64,000 nucleotides of DNA from Malus domestica (Eukaryota; Streptophyta; Magnoliopsida; Rosales; Rosaceae), in contig NC_091664.1 in assembly GCF_042453785.1 (NCBI RefSeq), forward strand, positions 31,358,501 to 31,422,500, read 5' to 3'. Positions 39,351 through 50,523 of the stretch are shown piece by piece. Under the pieces are notes generated by a model. That model was given only the letters and a program-made list of their open reading frames with translations, did not search any database and had not been told where the DNA came from. Position 1 is the first letter of the stretch. Every line of letters starts with the position of its first letter. The position numbers and the translations under genes were made by a program.

Positions 39351-40020
39351 AAGTATCTCTCTCAAGCAAGATATAGGTCATACATCACCATGTAACTATA
39401 TCATGAAATAATCTCGGCAACGATGCTAATACCTGACAACTACCATTCCCAGACGCATTTTATGTTCACAAGAAGCTTAGGCACAAGATCACCGATATAA
39501 CAAAACCGTATCACAAACCGCACAAGACAATTTTTGTGCCAACGACAACTTCACTCCTAAATTTGTTGAAACAGCTTTCGTCCTCTTCCTTGCAAGGATT
39601 TATGATTATCATGTAAAGTTAAGTTCCGACACCACCCTTCCCCATCACTCCATATGGATTACACTAAATGATGATTAATGGATGCTCCAACCCAGCCCAT
39701 CCTTTCTTACTGAAGTCAAACTGAAGATAGCTCAAGTGACTACTTAAATCACACTCTCCTCTATGGCCAAATATCTAAGTAACATGCAAGTAGCAATATC
39801 TTAAAAACAAAGTAAAACATACCTCCCAAACATACCTCTTAAACACGAAGTTGAGAAAAACTAAGCACCGGTCCTTAAACCCATCACAGGAGAAACAGCT
39901 CAATTCCAGCAAAAAACAAATGGAAAAACCATAACTTTATCTTGGTACATGAGTTTTAAAACTGACCTAGACAAGAACACAAACGCCCTTTTCTCCACAT
40001 GCTTCCACGGCAAGGATCAC
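39351..40020. other. LUC7 3' flank
   Basis: 670 bp between the satellite edge and the LUC7 stop codon. It probably includes the LUC7 3' UTR, since that gene runs leftward. No gene of its own. Confidence 0.4.
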
Positions 40021-43000
40021 CTAGTACCGATCATAACGCCTGGAAGAACAAAATACTATATCAGACAATGATCACTGAAAGGTATCCAAGTTTTTATACA
40101 CATTGACTTGTTCACCATTCATATACAGGATAAGGCAATGTCATCAATTACTAATTTGGCTTGTAGTCCATAAAAGGTAGCAACTCTCCAATAGACCAAT
40201 GATTTTAATAGGTAAGACTAAGAAAAATGACAATGGGAGGAGAATTTACACAGGTTGACAAGCCAAAAATTTCTTTCATACAGATGCTGGTCAAGGCATG
40301 TTATAGGCTACCACTTATAACACTAGGCCTATTTTCAAAATAATAATAATAAAAAAAGCTCATAGCACTTTTCCTTAAAATTGCAAAGCACAAATACAAA
40401 AAACATAGGAAAATAATGTTCTGAAAGTATTGCATGTGTTCTGGCGCTTTGTTATTACAGTTCTGAGAACAAAAAACTAATTGCATGTTAAATAAACAGA
40501 ACTGTTCAAAAATCAGCCACCATGGACGAGCACACACCTGTGGCGATCATAATCCCTGGAACGTTCCCTTGACCGCGACCTGTGGCGACTTCTCGAATCA
40601 TAATTGCGGGAGCGATCTGAATCTCTGTCATGTTCGCGATCATATCTGCGATCTCGATCATAGTATCTATCATGATCTCTGCTCCTACGATCATGATCCC
40701 TACCCCGGTCGCGGCTAGCTCCGCATTCTCTATCCCTACTTGATTCCCTGTCCCGATCCTTACTTCGCTCCTTTGATCTACATGGTAAATATTTGAAGAA
40801 GATAAAAAGAATAGTAATTATAAGAACCTTACATAAAAAATATACATGATGTATAAAAATTTATGAGAGTAAAAGAACGAAAGAACATACCTCCTATCAT
40901 CAGACCTATCGACCTTACGACTCTTGTTTCTCTCTTCCTGAAAAATAAATAGCCAAGAAAGTACAATTGGCAACCCTTTTGTTAATAGGATGGCATGAAA
41001 TACGAAATCTCTTGATGGAGAGATATAACAAGGTCATATTTGGGAAGCAACATTTAAGCTCAGCATTAACAGGGTCATAATGGGGATGCTTACTAATAAA
41101 GTCAACATGTAAAATTCTTCACAGTGGATTAAAAATCACTTAGATAAAGACATCATCCCTTTTTCCACAGTTTTCATTTGATTATTATAGGGAATACCAA
41201 ATATAGATGGTGACTACAACCAAACGGGTGTATTGCGTACCCACTCTCAAAGGTACACAAGCTATGTTCTAACATACTCCTAAAATTCTTCAAAAAGGAA
41301 AATACTTCGTCGGTAGTAAACTTACTAATATCAAAGCAGAACTTAAACAGTGTGGCCTCAGTACATGATACAGTGAGGAAGGTCATTCCTAATTCATAAC
41401 CACGATATGTTATGCATGCACCTTTCTCAAAGATGACGCTGACAGAAAACATCCTACAACAAAAAGATATGAATACATCCTCGTAGAATATTACAATTTT
41501 TTTCCCCAAAATGCTTCGTAATCTTTAAGGATATCTTGACAATTGCAAGACTTGGATTCAGATTCAATAATTATATAACAGTGAAAAAGATGGTTGATAA
41601 ATTTATACTCACAGATACCATATTTATGAGAATCTCTATAGATTTGAAACATAATACCATAGCACCTGAACCAACAGTTTCAGAATACAACCTTAAATAA
41701 ATTCAAAGATTCTGCAGATAAAAATGTAATACTATGACAATATATTTTCAGATCTACCTTTCCCAAAATGCAGAAACATATTTGTCAGAAACAGTATCCA
41801 CTATCCAGTACAAATTTTCAGTTCATCCACCCATTTTTTTACCCAACAAAAAAAAGGAATAAACCAACCTAATATAAATTCATATATTTACAAAATGGAT
41901 CATCTTTACCTGCAGCTCTGCTAACTTCTCACGGATTTGCATATAGCCTAAATGAAGCTTCCCGCCAAAGTGATCAGCTAGCCGACGGTCACTGAAAAGC
42001 ACAACAACAAAAATCAGAATATTCATTCAATTTAGAAATGCAATAGCTCCAGCAGGTCATGTTCATGTACAGTGCAGATTCCCCTTAAATTTCTAGCCAA
42101 GAATAGCATGATCTATAAACATAAAACAGAAATAGACGCACATTCTTTAGCTGCAAAAGTTATCCTCGTAAAACTGGGCACAAGAGCCTGCTGGTGACAA
42201 GGAGGCATAATCGTAGGGTCAAAAGCTGAAGCACTTGAAACCCTTGTGTACCTAGGAAAGCTAGTAACTAGAGTAGCAAGCATGACTAACAAATCAACCT
42301 TTACCTGTCATAAACACTCAAAAATGCTCCACAGATATCACATACGCGTAGCTTTTGATCAGTCTGTAACAACACCATGATGAACAAGTTAAGAGTTGCT
42401 TGAAAGAAAATAAAACAAGAAGCTTACAAGTACAACCCTGATATTAAATGAAAATCTACTTCTCACACTTGCCCAAAGTGACATCTATGACTATATATAA
42501 AGGAAACATGAACTCACAATTCGCACATCAGCAGCAGTGTACTTGGAGGAATCCAGGATAGGCTCTTGTCTCGCAGGCAGCTAAATAGAGAAGAATGAAG
42601 TCACTCCGAAGCCATTGAAAGGAAGTAAAAAAGAACACAAAAAATGCAAAACTCAGAACAAAAGAATGATGTTAAAAGGTTAGTAGAGTAGGTGAACCAC
42701 TTAACTATCATCTCAAAAAGATTATTATCTTATCTAATATACCTTCTTCAGTGCTTCAGCCTCTTCCAGTGCTTTTTGTGCCTCATCAACCATACCTTGC
42801 TCACCTGAAGATGTTAAAGAACTTTAGGGACAATATACGACCTGATTCTTAGAGCAGAAACTAGCCCAAGATGTATCAGAGCATTAACTAGTTAAGTTAC
42901 CAAAGTCCTTACCCTGAACTTAATGAAAAGATATGTATTATCAATTGATAAAACCACATGATGGCCATAATCCTGAAAACTTGAGTATTATTTTCACTTA

Positions 43001-43219
43001 CCAAGGTCCTCTGCCTTCTTCAACTTTTCATTTATCATTTCCTGTGTTCGAGCATCAGGAACAACTACGGGCAATGGTGCCAAAGGAGGTGGATTTGGTA
43101 GGGGTTGTGGTAAAGCTGCCCGATCCTTATTGAAAGCGTCCAAAAGTAATGTGGACTATTAACAGAAAAAATATATATATAAGTTAAGGTGGACTATTAA
43201 CAGAAAAATAAAAATATAC

Positions 43220-43256
<37 letters not shown>

Positions 43257-44995
43257 GAGCTTAAGGGGAGGGATCCCCATTTTTTGAAAAAAATGGGGAT
43301 TAGGTGTGGGGCCCACTTCACATCAAATTTCAACGATCCGAACCGTCTATTTTGTTAGTCTCGATTCATAGATTATCCTTGCAAAAATTCAATTCAATCC
43401 GAAACCATTTGCCTATTTAATTATCAATATCAAATTTCATATTTTCTTATATAACAAAGTATTCGTTCATTTCCTTGAACTCAATTAGATGTCTTAAACA
43501 TTTCCAATTTAGCTAATATTTTGCAAGAATGATCTATGAATCGAGACTAACAAAATAGACGGTTCGGATCGTTGAAATTAGATGTGAAGTGGGCCCCACA
43601 CCTAATCCCCATTTTTTGAAAAAAATGGGGATCCCTCCCCTTAAGCTCTCTGTATATATATATATAAGTTAAGGTGCTGACAATCTTGTCAAGATGTCCA
43701 CCACACCAGGGAATACTATACTGGAACAGCGCAAAAGACATTTGAGTATACAAATAAATTTGCCAAGAATCTACTATGGACCTGTTTATCTGCTCTATTG
43801 CCTCTGAGTTCTTCTACAATCTCCAGAGCCCGAATCTTAAGATCTGTCTTGCCTTCAAGATCTGCAGATTTGAATCACAAAACAAAATTTCTAGTACATA
43901 TTCAAGAACTGAAAATATACAAGAAACTGAAGTTTCATAAATAAAGACAAACTGGAAACAAAGGGCTTGAAAACATAAGATCAGCAGTAAAAATAACCGT
44001 GGAAACGTAGTATAAATGTCAAACTTTACTTATACATATTAGTGACTCATTGACATTAACGCATTAACCAATCTCAAAAAGCAATGAGAAGCATCTATGT
44101 ATTGTTAATAAACACACACGCACACACACAAAATCCAAGCAAACCAAGAAAGGGCATGCTTGTTTTGAAATAGCAATCTGGAAAGAAGAATAATAATAAA
44201 AGCAAAAGAGACATCAGAAGCTACGGAGCAAGGAGATAAAGGTTACCATATTGATCAACTTCTTTCAACTTCTCCTTGATCTGCTTTGACAACTCAAGTA
44301 TCTCTGGTGTCTGGAATTGCAAAACAATCAATAAATAGGCAATCATAAGATTCTTTCACCTTATATGCAAAGAAAAGATTAAGATAAAAGATTGAATGAT
44401 GGATCACCTGAGTAACCTCAGAGACAGAAATGGCAATAGCAGCCTTGGCATCGTCATCCTCGAGGCGCTTCAGAGCTCTATTAATTTTCCTATCACACTC
44501 AACAATGAGCCTATCTATGACATCCTCCAGGTCTCTGTCATAGTTATCAGTCCCATTCGCTTTCGCTTCTTCGTATCTGGGTTAGAGTTAAGCTTCCCTA
44601 CTGGTACCATCGAATTGTATAAACAACACCAGTTCATTCAAAATTTCAAATGCACATCGATTATTAAATGTAATTGAAGCAAGAAATTGCATAAAAGGAT
44701 ACTCTTTCCTGAGCTGCAAAGAGTGGACCTTAGGGCACGGACCCATATCCATTTTCTGAAAACAAAAACAACAAACGCCGTCAAGGTTGACGATTACGGC
44801 AAAAGGCCTTGTGCTACTAATCAAAAGACGCCAAGGGGCTTAGTTTACCGTTAACTGGAAAAGCTCGTGGGGGCAGAGGCCGACCAAGTAGAGGCGACAC
44901 ACATCACGATCGTAATACTTGCGGTTGACCTCCCGGACGTCGCCGTTTCGGTTGGCCCCCATGAGCTGGTCGAGCTGCTTCCTCAGCGCGTCCAT
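40021..44995 (-). CDS. LUC7: LUC7-like U1 snRNP splicing protein
   Basis: LUC7 proteins are U1 snRNP components that help choose 5' splice sites. Thirteen exons: 44995-44849, 44755-44703, 44576-44408, 44310-44247, 43861-43782, 43155-43002, 42804-42743, 42580-42518, 42363-42305, 41991-41910, 40937-40891, 40777-40538 and 40039-40021, giving 412 aa. The N-terminus MDALRKQLDQLMGANRNGD starts the family domain. A CCCH-type finger spans CRLYLVGLCPHELF to MGPCPKVHS, and a second C2H2-type finger is CDICGAFLSVYD with DHFGGKLHLGY. The C-terminus is an RS/RD-rich tail (SRHRSRSRERSRDYDRH). The last exon supplies only RRYDRY plus stop. If the last intron is retained, the protein instead ends VLVHGG (stop at 40513). 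Intron 5 houses a young foldback MITE. Best match is the plant LUC7A/B type. Confidence 0.9.
43256..43652. mobile_element. Near-palindromic foldback MITE in LUC7 intron 5
   Basis: About 400 bp with arms of roughly 140 bp that are almost perfect reverse complements. The ends read CAGAGAGCTTAAGGGGAGGG on both strands, and the arms share GGGGATTAGGTGTGGGGCCC and GATCCGAACCGTCTATTTTG. It sits between TA repeats (43222-43255 and 43653-43664), so a TA target is likely, suggesting a Tc1/Mariner-like origin. This is inferred because the flanks are all TA. The high arm identity points to a recent insertion. A nearby GGTGGACTATTAACAG-containing block is duplicated at about 43150-43207. Confidence 0.82.
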
Positions 44996-45651
44996 GGCCG
45001 CTCACACTCCCTCTCCAGTCGTCGTCCTCGACAGCTTTGGAATGGTGGATTCTTCAGTTGGCGAGTTGGCGTGTTGGCTTTAATCAGAGAGAGAGAAATT
45101 AGGGCTCGTTTGTTTCGGATTTGGAGAGTTTGGGGGAAAAGAATACCAATGAGGACTTGGATTGTAATTTTCAAAATTTATTTTACTGATATGCCCTCGT
45201 GAGTTATTATATTTACATTCAGGCCCAGGCCCATTACGATTTTCACTCTTTGGGCCTATTATCGTTCTTCTAAGGATAGTTTGGGAGTAAGATGCTTAAG
45301 CATCCATGAAAAAAAGCTATCAGGATTTTAGGTGTTTGTTAAACTAAAAAAAAGGGGCTTATTTTGGAAGCTGATGTGAGAATAAGCTGAAATCAAAGGA
45401 AAAAGCTGAAGTTGTTATTTGCAGCTTTGGAAAACTGGTTTTTTTTTAGAGCACACAGAGCTACAATGCTCCTTTAATGAAAAAAGACTGCTTTTTTTTC
45501 TTAAAAGCTATTATACAAAAAAATTTACCAAATAGTCTTTCACGCTTATTGTCAGAAGAGCTATGCCGCTTACAGCTTTTTTTTTTTTTTTTCACCAAAC
45601 CAGCCCTCACTCTCTCACTCCACAAAAGTCACAGACTTCAACTGAAACTCG
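44996..45651. promoter_or_regulatory. Shared head-to-head promoter interval, LUC7 and EMC10
   Basis: 656 bp between the start codons of LUC7 (-) and EMC10 (+). Both genes must start transcription inside it. The right half includes a repeat-like segment (listed separately). Specific promoter elements could not be named. Confidence 0.5.
45274..45606. mobile_element. Possible MITE in the LUC7/EMC10 promoter interval
   Basis: The ends are weakly inverted: left ATAGTTTGGGAGTAAG, right reading GCTGGTTTGGTGAAAA on the other strand. The inside is rich in AAAAAGCT/AGCTTTT words. No clean target duplication is visible, so the call and the limits are tentative. Confidence 0.35.
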
Positions 45652-48237
45652 ATGGCGCTCTCTCTCTCCTCCTCTCGGTCGTCCCAGTGGCGGTTGATCT
45701 TCGTAATCTCCGCCGTGCTGTCTATTACAGTAGCAGCAGCTTTCCAATCCGATGAGCTCTTGGTGGACGACGAGGAGTTCGGTCTAGAAGGAGGGCTGCA
45801 CACTAAGTCTCCTGATCTCACATACACCAAATCCACGCCTACGCCAGCATCACCAACTACGTCGCCGACCCGGAAGAGGTTTTCGGATCCGGATTCGGAC
45901 TCAAAGATCCAGTTTCAGCTTCATCACGCCTTTGGAGACTCTGATTTCTCGCCGGCTGGTACCTTCAGTGCTCGTTTAAAGACGTGGAATCACGGTGGTC
46001 AGGTTGGTTGCTTCCTTCTTTTTAGTTTTTTTTTCTTGTATGTTTTGGTTGCTCAGAAAAGGAGGAAACTTTTTTGTGAATGAGAGAGTTTTCAACTGCA
46101 GGTTTTGCCGTTGGATTTGGTTGTCATTGAATTGAGGTTCTGGTGGTTGAGGATTTGAGATCGGAATTCGATGTTTTGAACTGGATTTGTTTCTCTTGTA
46201 AACTGGTTGCATAGAAATTTAGGCGAAAACCAAAAAGAAATGAATGTATTGTTGATCAATTCTTTGGGTGCAAGGCAATGGATGCAAGTACATGATGATG
46301 CACTTGGGAATTTTAATTTACACTATTAACTTTAGCACCTTTACGAACACAGTGTCAAGCGTAGTAATTCCTACTTAAACACTCTAAGGCCTTGTATATC
46401 ACTTTATCTTTGTAGAAACCTACGATGTAGCTTAACTATAACATGGTTTTATTGGTCACAGACTCTCACAAAGCTACGATTTTCGAGGAATGCCTTTACC
46501 GAAGAGGAGAAGGAGAAGTTTGCAGTAAGCTTTCTCCCCTAAACCTGGGTCCTTTTTGCTTTTACCATTTCAAATTGGTCTCTGTCTTGACTTGAAATGA
46601 CAATGCTTTTCTTGCAGCTGCTACTGAAGGGAGATGACTTCTATAGGATAAGATTGCCGTCCAGCGTCTTGAATCCTCCTGGGAGGGATTATGTCATTTC
46701 ATCAGTAAAAGCGGCAAGTCTTAAGCACCCTCTCTTAAGCAAGGATTTTCTTCTATTATTTCCAGCTGATTGTATATTTTTCTAATTGTTTTCTTTGCAC
46801 CATGTTGATATTTGCAATGAGAAACTATGCTTGAAAAAGAAGTTCCTGAAACTTTTTTATTTTTTTTCTTTCTGTAAGAGGAACTTCTTTCTATCATAAA
46901 TTACTACTGTAACAGCATTCTGGGTCTACTGCTGTCTCTCTGATGGTTTTATGGCTGCATATAAATGTGATTAGTAAAGCTGTAGGTTTACTAACAATGT
47001 TTCAAAATATCCAGAGATGTCTTCCACGAGAGGGTTTGGATGAGCATTTTGTTATACACACGGTAACTTTCAACTTTGTTCAAGTTCTAAACTCTTGCTG
47101 TTGTTTTCTCATGTTACCGTTTGGTTTTACTTCTAAACTCTTTATTGTATCAGTCATTGTAATCATAACAGGAACAGTTCTAAGAATGTTCTCCAATCGG
47201 CATGCTTTTCAAATTAGAACCAGAGGCAAATGGAACAAAATCTTGGTTAAAACTTTTCATCATCTGGAATTAATATCTTTGATTAAATTTGTTTTTGCAG
47301 GATGGAATTAACATCTTGGCAGTTAATTATGGTTCTCCTGGGGCATGTCCATATCCTCGGCAAATGAAACTTGTAAGTTAGGATCAAACCTTTTCATCCT
47401 GGTCTTTTTGTCAATGAACCCTATTTTTGAGGATGGAAATAGTTTTGTTGAATTAGCTTACCTTAATCCAATGGCTTTTGTTATTTGTATTTTCAGCCTG
47501 GAAAATGGTCCTTTAACTCTCACACGGTTTTGAAGAATAGTGAGCAGGCACCAAGGTGATTCTTTTGCATTTGTTCTTTTTTCAATATATGTTCAGATTC
47601 TGACTTGATCTAGTTTCTTAAACTCTTACAGAATGTTTTTAATTATTTCAACATCTGTTAGTGGAAAAATGGTGAATCTTATTTAGAGTTCCCGGTGCAT
47701 TTGATATCAATTCTGTTGATTTCGGATGTTTCCTAAGGATGGATAGAAATGCAGCAATTGGCATTTGATCTGATAATATTTATAACTTTATCATTATGTT
47801 TTTATTTGGTGAAAAATCTTTATGTTGATCATCAGGTCTTTGTGAATGCCCTGTAATTTAATATTTTATTGCCAAATGTTTCCTCAGAGCTCCAGTGTTC
47901 GCTGAGGAGATTCTTGGGGTTGGGGGTGAGGTAGGAGAAGGTGAAATTGTACCACCACCAGAAAGGTCGTTTTGGGCTAAATATGTGAGTATCAACAGAA
48001 TTAATTGTCTTCATAGCTTCCTTCTGTTAATTGTGTTCATAGTATCGAAAAAATAAGTTTCTGACCTTACTTAAATGTTATCAGTGGATGTACCTGATCC
48101 CTCTTGGGCTCATTGTCATGAATGCGATTACTCAAGCAATGAACATGGCGGAGGAGGGTGCTGGTCAGCCAGCAGGCCAAGCTCAGCAGCCGGCTGCAGT
48201 GCAGCGTGGGTCAAGTTCCGCTGTGCGAAGAAGATAG
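45652..48237 (+). CDS. EMC10: ER membrane protein complex subunit 10 (EMC10)
   Basis: A lumen-facing subunit of the ER membrane protein complex, which inserts membrane proteins (role from the family). Eight exons: 45652-46002, 46462-46524, 46618-46713, 47015-47062, 47301-47372, 47497-47555, 47888-47984 and 48085-48237, giving 312 aa. There is a signal peptide around LIFVISAVLSITVAAAF, a long variable region, then the conserved core DFYRIRLPSSVLNPPGRDYV, NILAVNYGSPGACPYPRQ and KWSFNSHTVLKNSEQAPR. A single C-terminal membrane helix (MYLIPLGLIVMNAITQAMNM) and a basic tail (SSAVRRR) follow. Exon 3 appears to end at a GC donor (GCG|gcaagt), the only choice that keeps the frame into RCLPREGLDEHF. 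The start is the first ATG before the signal peptide. Confidence 0.9.
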
Positions 48238-48589
48238 TCAGTTTGCTATTTCTGTTTAACAATGTGGAGGCACCTTAAGTGAATGACATTTTAGGTTCGA
48301 CCTTTTGATTGTATTAATCCCATGGGGACCAACACGAGGTCGTAAATTTTTAGTAGGTTTGTTATAATTTGCAATAGATATTGGAAGGTTGAATTGGTGG
48401 AGATTTCGGGATTAGAATAGTAGAGAATTGTGCAGGTATTTTCATAACTTATTGTGCTGATTGACACTTGATAGAAAGTAAAGAAATAACTGTCACAATG
48501 ATACTGCAAGCTATTAACTGTAACCATTGTTGGAAACTTCATGAATTTGGCAGAAACAATTGGCATTTCTCGGAACCTGAAAGTAGTTA
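48238..48589. other. EMC10 3' flank
   Basis: 352 bp with no gene. Expected to hold the EMC10 3' UTR. The F-box remnant begins soon after on the other strand. Confidence 0.35.
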
Positions 48590-49689
48590 CTAATTATCGG
48601 TGGTGCCGTGTCGTCGGCCACCATGGAGGCTCATATAGGAAGGCCTCTTGCCAACACCGTCTATCAAACACCATTCCAGTCCATTCACTTGATCATCTTC
48701 TTTCTTCAACTCCAAAACACTCAAGAAGCATAGATGTCTCTAATGGACTATCTCCACCTAGATGGTTTAACAACTGGCACAACCGCATAACCTCGCCCCG
48801 GCTCTCACCTAGGCACTTACTAGTTTGCTGCTTCTCCAACCATATCCTTAGGCTCGGGAATGAAATGACAGAAGTATTTCTGATGATCGATGTTGGTAAT
48901 GTGGTTGCCACAACCCGGCCACTACAACATTCCATTGTAAATCATACTTGCAGCTGAACGGAAACCAGTACTCGGTATTAAAGATTTAACTCTTTCCATT
49001 CACCCGTCTGGGAAGAGAACATCTCCACGTTGAATTCAAAGGGTGTAAAACTGCTCGGAAGGGAATTCGCACCACCCTGCACCTGTACTCGGCATTAATC
49101 GTCATGTCACTACTACCAGTAGTATTCGTACCTTTAAAACAGTAAGGATCACAGATTAATCCCACTTTTACTGTCTTGTGGGATCGAGGGGCGGGAGGAA
49201 GAACAACCCATTGCTTGGTGTATGGATTGCAAATGTTGTAATCACGTTGTTTATTCTCCATTGTGCAGCACAAAACTAAGTCATTGTACGTTGCTGCAAT
49301 AGCTGGACCATCATTGTCGTCGTCACCTAACACAAGTGCAGGCTCGCCGTCTTCACATTTAGGCGCATCTTGAGAACAAGGGAGGAAACTCAAGGACAAC
49401 CCGCGTGATTTAAGCCCTGGAAGTTTGGACATGGCGAGGAATTCGGAATTATACAATGGCTGAGGATGAGGATAATTTGTAAACATATCATGGAACAGGA
49501 GTACATAGTCGGTGTTTGCCAATCACTTTGGAGACATAGGAAGCGGGGAAGAAAAGAAAGATTACAGATAAGAGCGAACGACTTGCATTGGAGAACGGAT
49601 TTACAAGGAAGTTGACAACAGATTTCAACCAATAAACGGTCTTGGAGATCATCAATCCTCCTCATGGCTCCGCACAGACTCGGAGACAA
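48590..49689 (-). pseudogene. F-box protein pseudogene
   Basis: The N-terminal frame from 49689 (or Met at 49665) encodes an F-box-like start, MRRIDDLQDRLLVEICCQLP followed by CKSVLQCKS. Near 49525 the text jumps to a second frame that carries on as an F-box associated domain: NTDYVLLFHDMFTNY, YNDLVLCCTMENKQRDYNIC, NPYTKQWVVLPPAPR. It stops at 48986, short of the usual 350-400 aa. Degenerate coding-like text (SRGEVMRLCQLLNH and neighbours) continues to about 48590 in another frame. One frameshift plus the early stop indicates a dead copy. An unrecognised intron around 49525 is a less likely alternative. In life such proteins pick targets for SCF ubiquitin ligases. Confidence 0.7.
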
Positions 49690-50523
49690 CTCATTCTCGT
49701 TGTTATGTATTTATATAGAGCTGGGCAGGGTTTATTCGTAGATGGCAGAGAAGATGAAGGAAAGAGACTTGCATCACAAGAAAGGAAATGATCAACTATA
49801 TAGGAAATAATCAAATCCTAAACAAGAGTCTAGGTAACGAAAGCGACAATCCATTAATTCCTTGGTAAGCACGGCGAACACGATGCCATGTGTTAATCTT
49901 ATTCTACATAATATTGTGTTATTTGACCGAGACACCATTGTGGACGATGTTCTGATCCATCTAAGTCCTTCTCCTAGGTAACAGTATGAAATCAATTGGA
50001 AAGTCGGATACTCCTAAACCTATATGGCATATTTACTTAGGATTAATGTTCCACTCAGATTGGTTTTTTATTGTAAATCCTAAAAGTGAGACATGTAAAC
50101 CCTATTGCCAACTCTTAAAACTCAAGGAATCATACACTACATAGCTTGTGTTCCGGGACCATAAAAATCTCTCGTTTACTTAACATAATGGGACTCCTAA
50201 GTTCCCCGATTCTTGCCTTTGTGTTTTACTCTAGTTACGATTTTAGCATATTCGGTAGCTGCAGAATGAAAGGGAAAAGAAAAAATGCAGAGAAACAAAG
50301 CCAGGCTTGTGAGGCGGGCAGCTGCTACTTGAGTATTATGCAAAATACATTATCCATGCATACATTCAGAAATAAAGTTTACACGAACAAGGACATTGTA
50401 AAACAATGACATAAAACTTGAAAAAAGAATGACTGCATTTCTTGAGAACGAAGACAGAAAAAAGTGACCGTCAATCTCTTCAAAACGAAACCAAGAGGAA
50501 GATGGAGGCCGGAGGAGACCCAA
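49690..50523. other. Spacer and calreticulin-3 3' flank
   Basis: 834 bp without a recognisable gene. The right part, next to the calreticulin stop at 50524, probably contains its 3' UTR. Confidence 0.35.

Noticed and set aside
44867-45202. 111-aa plus-strand open frame over the LUC7 start
   Set aside because: It is antisense to LUC7 exon 1, whose protein is strongly conserved.
48541-48957. 138-aa plus-strand open frame
   Set aside because: It is antisense to the F-box pseudogene remnant and has no recognisable features.
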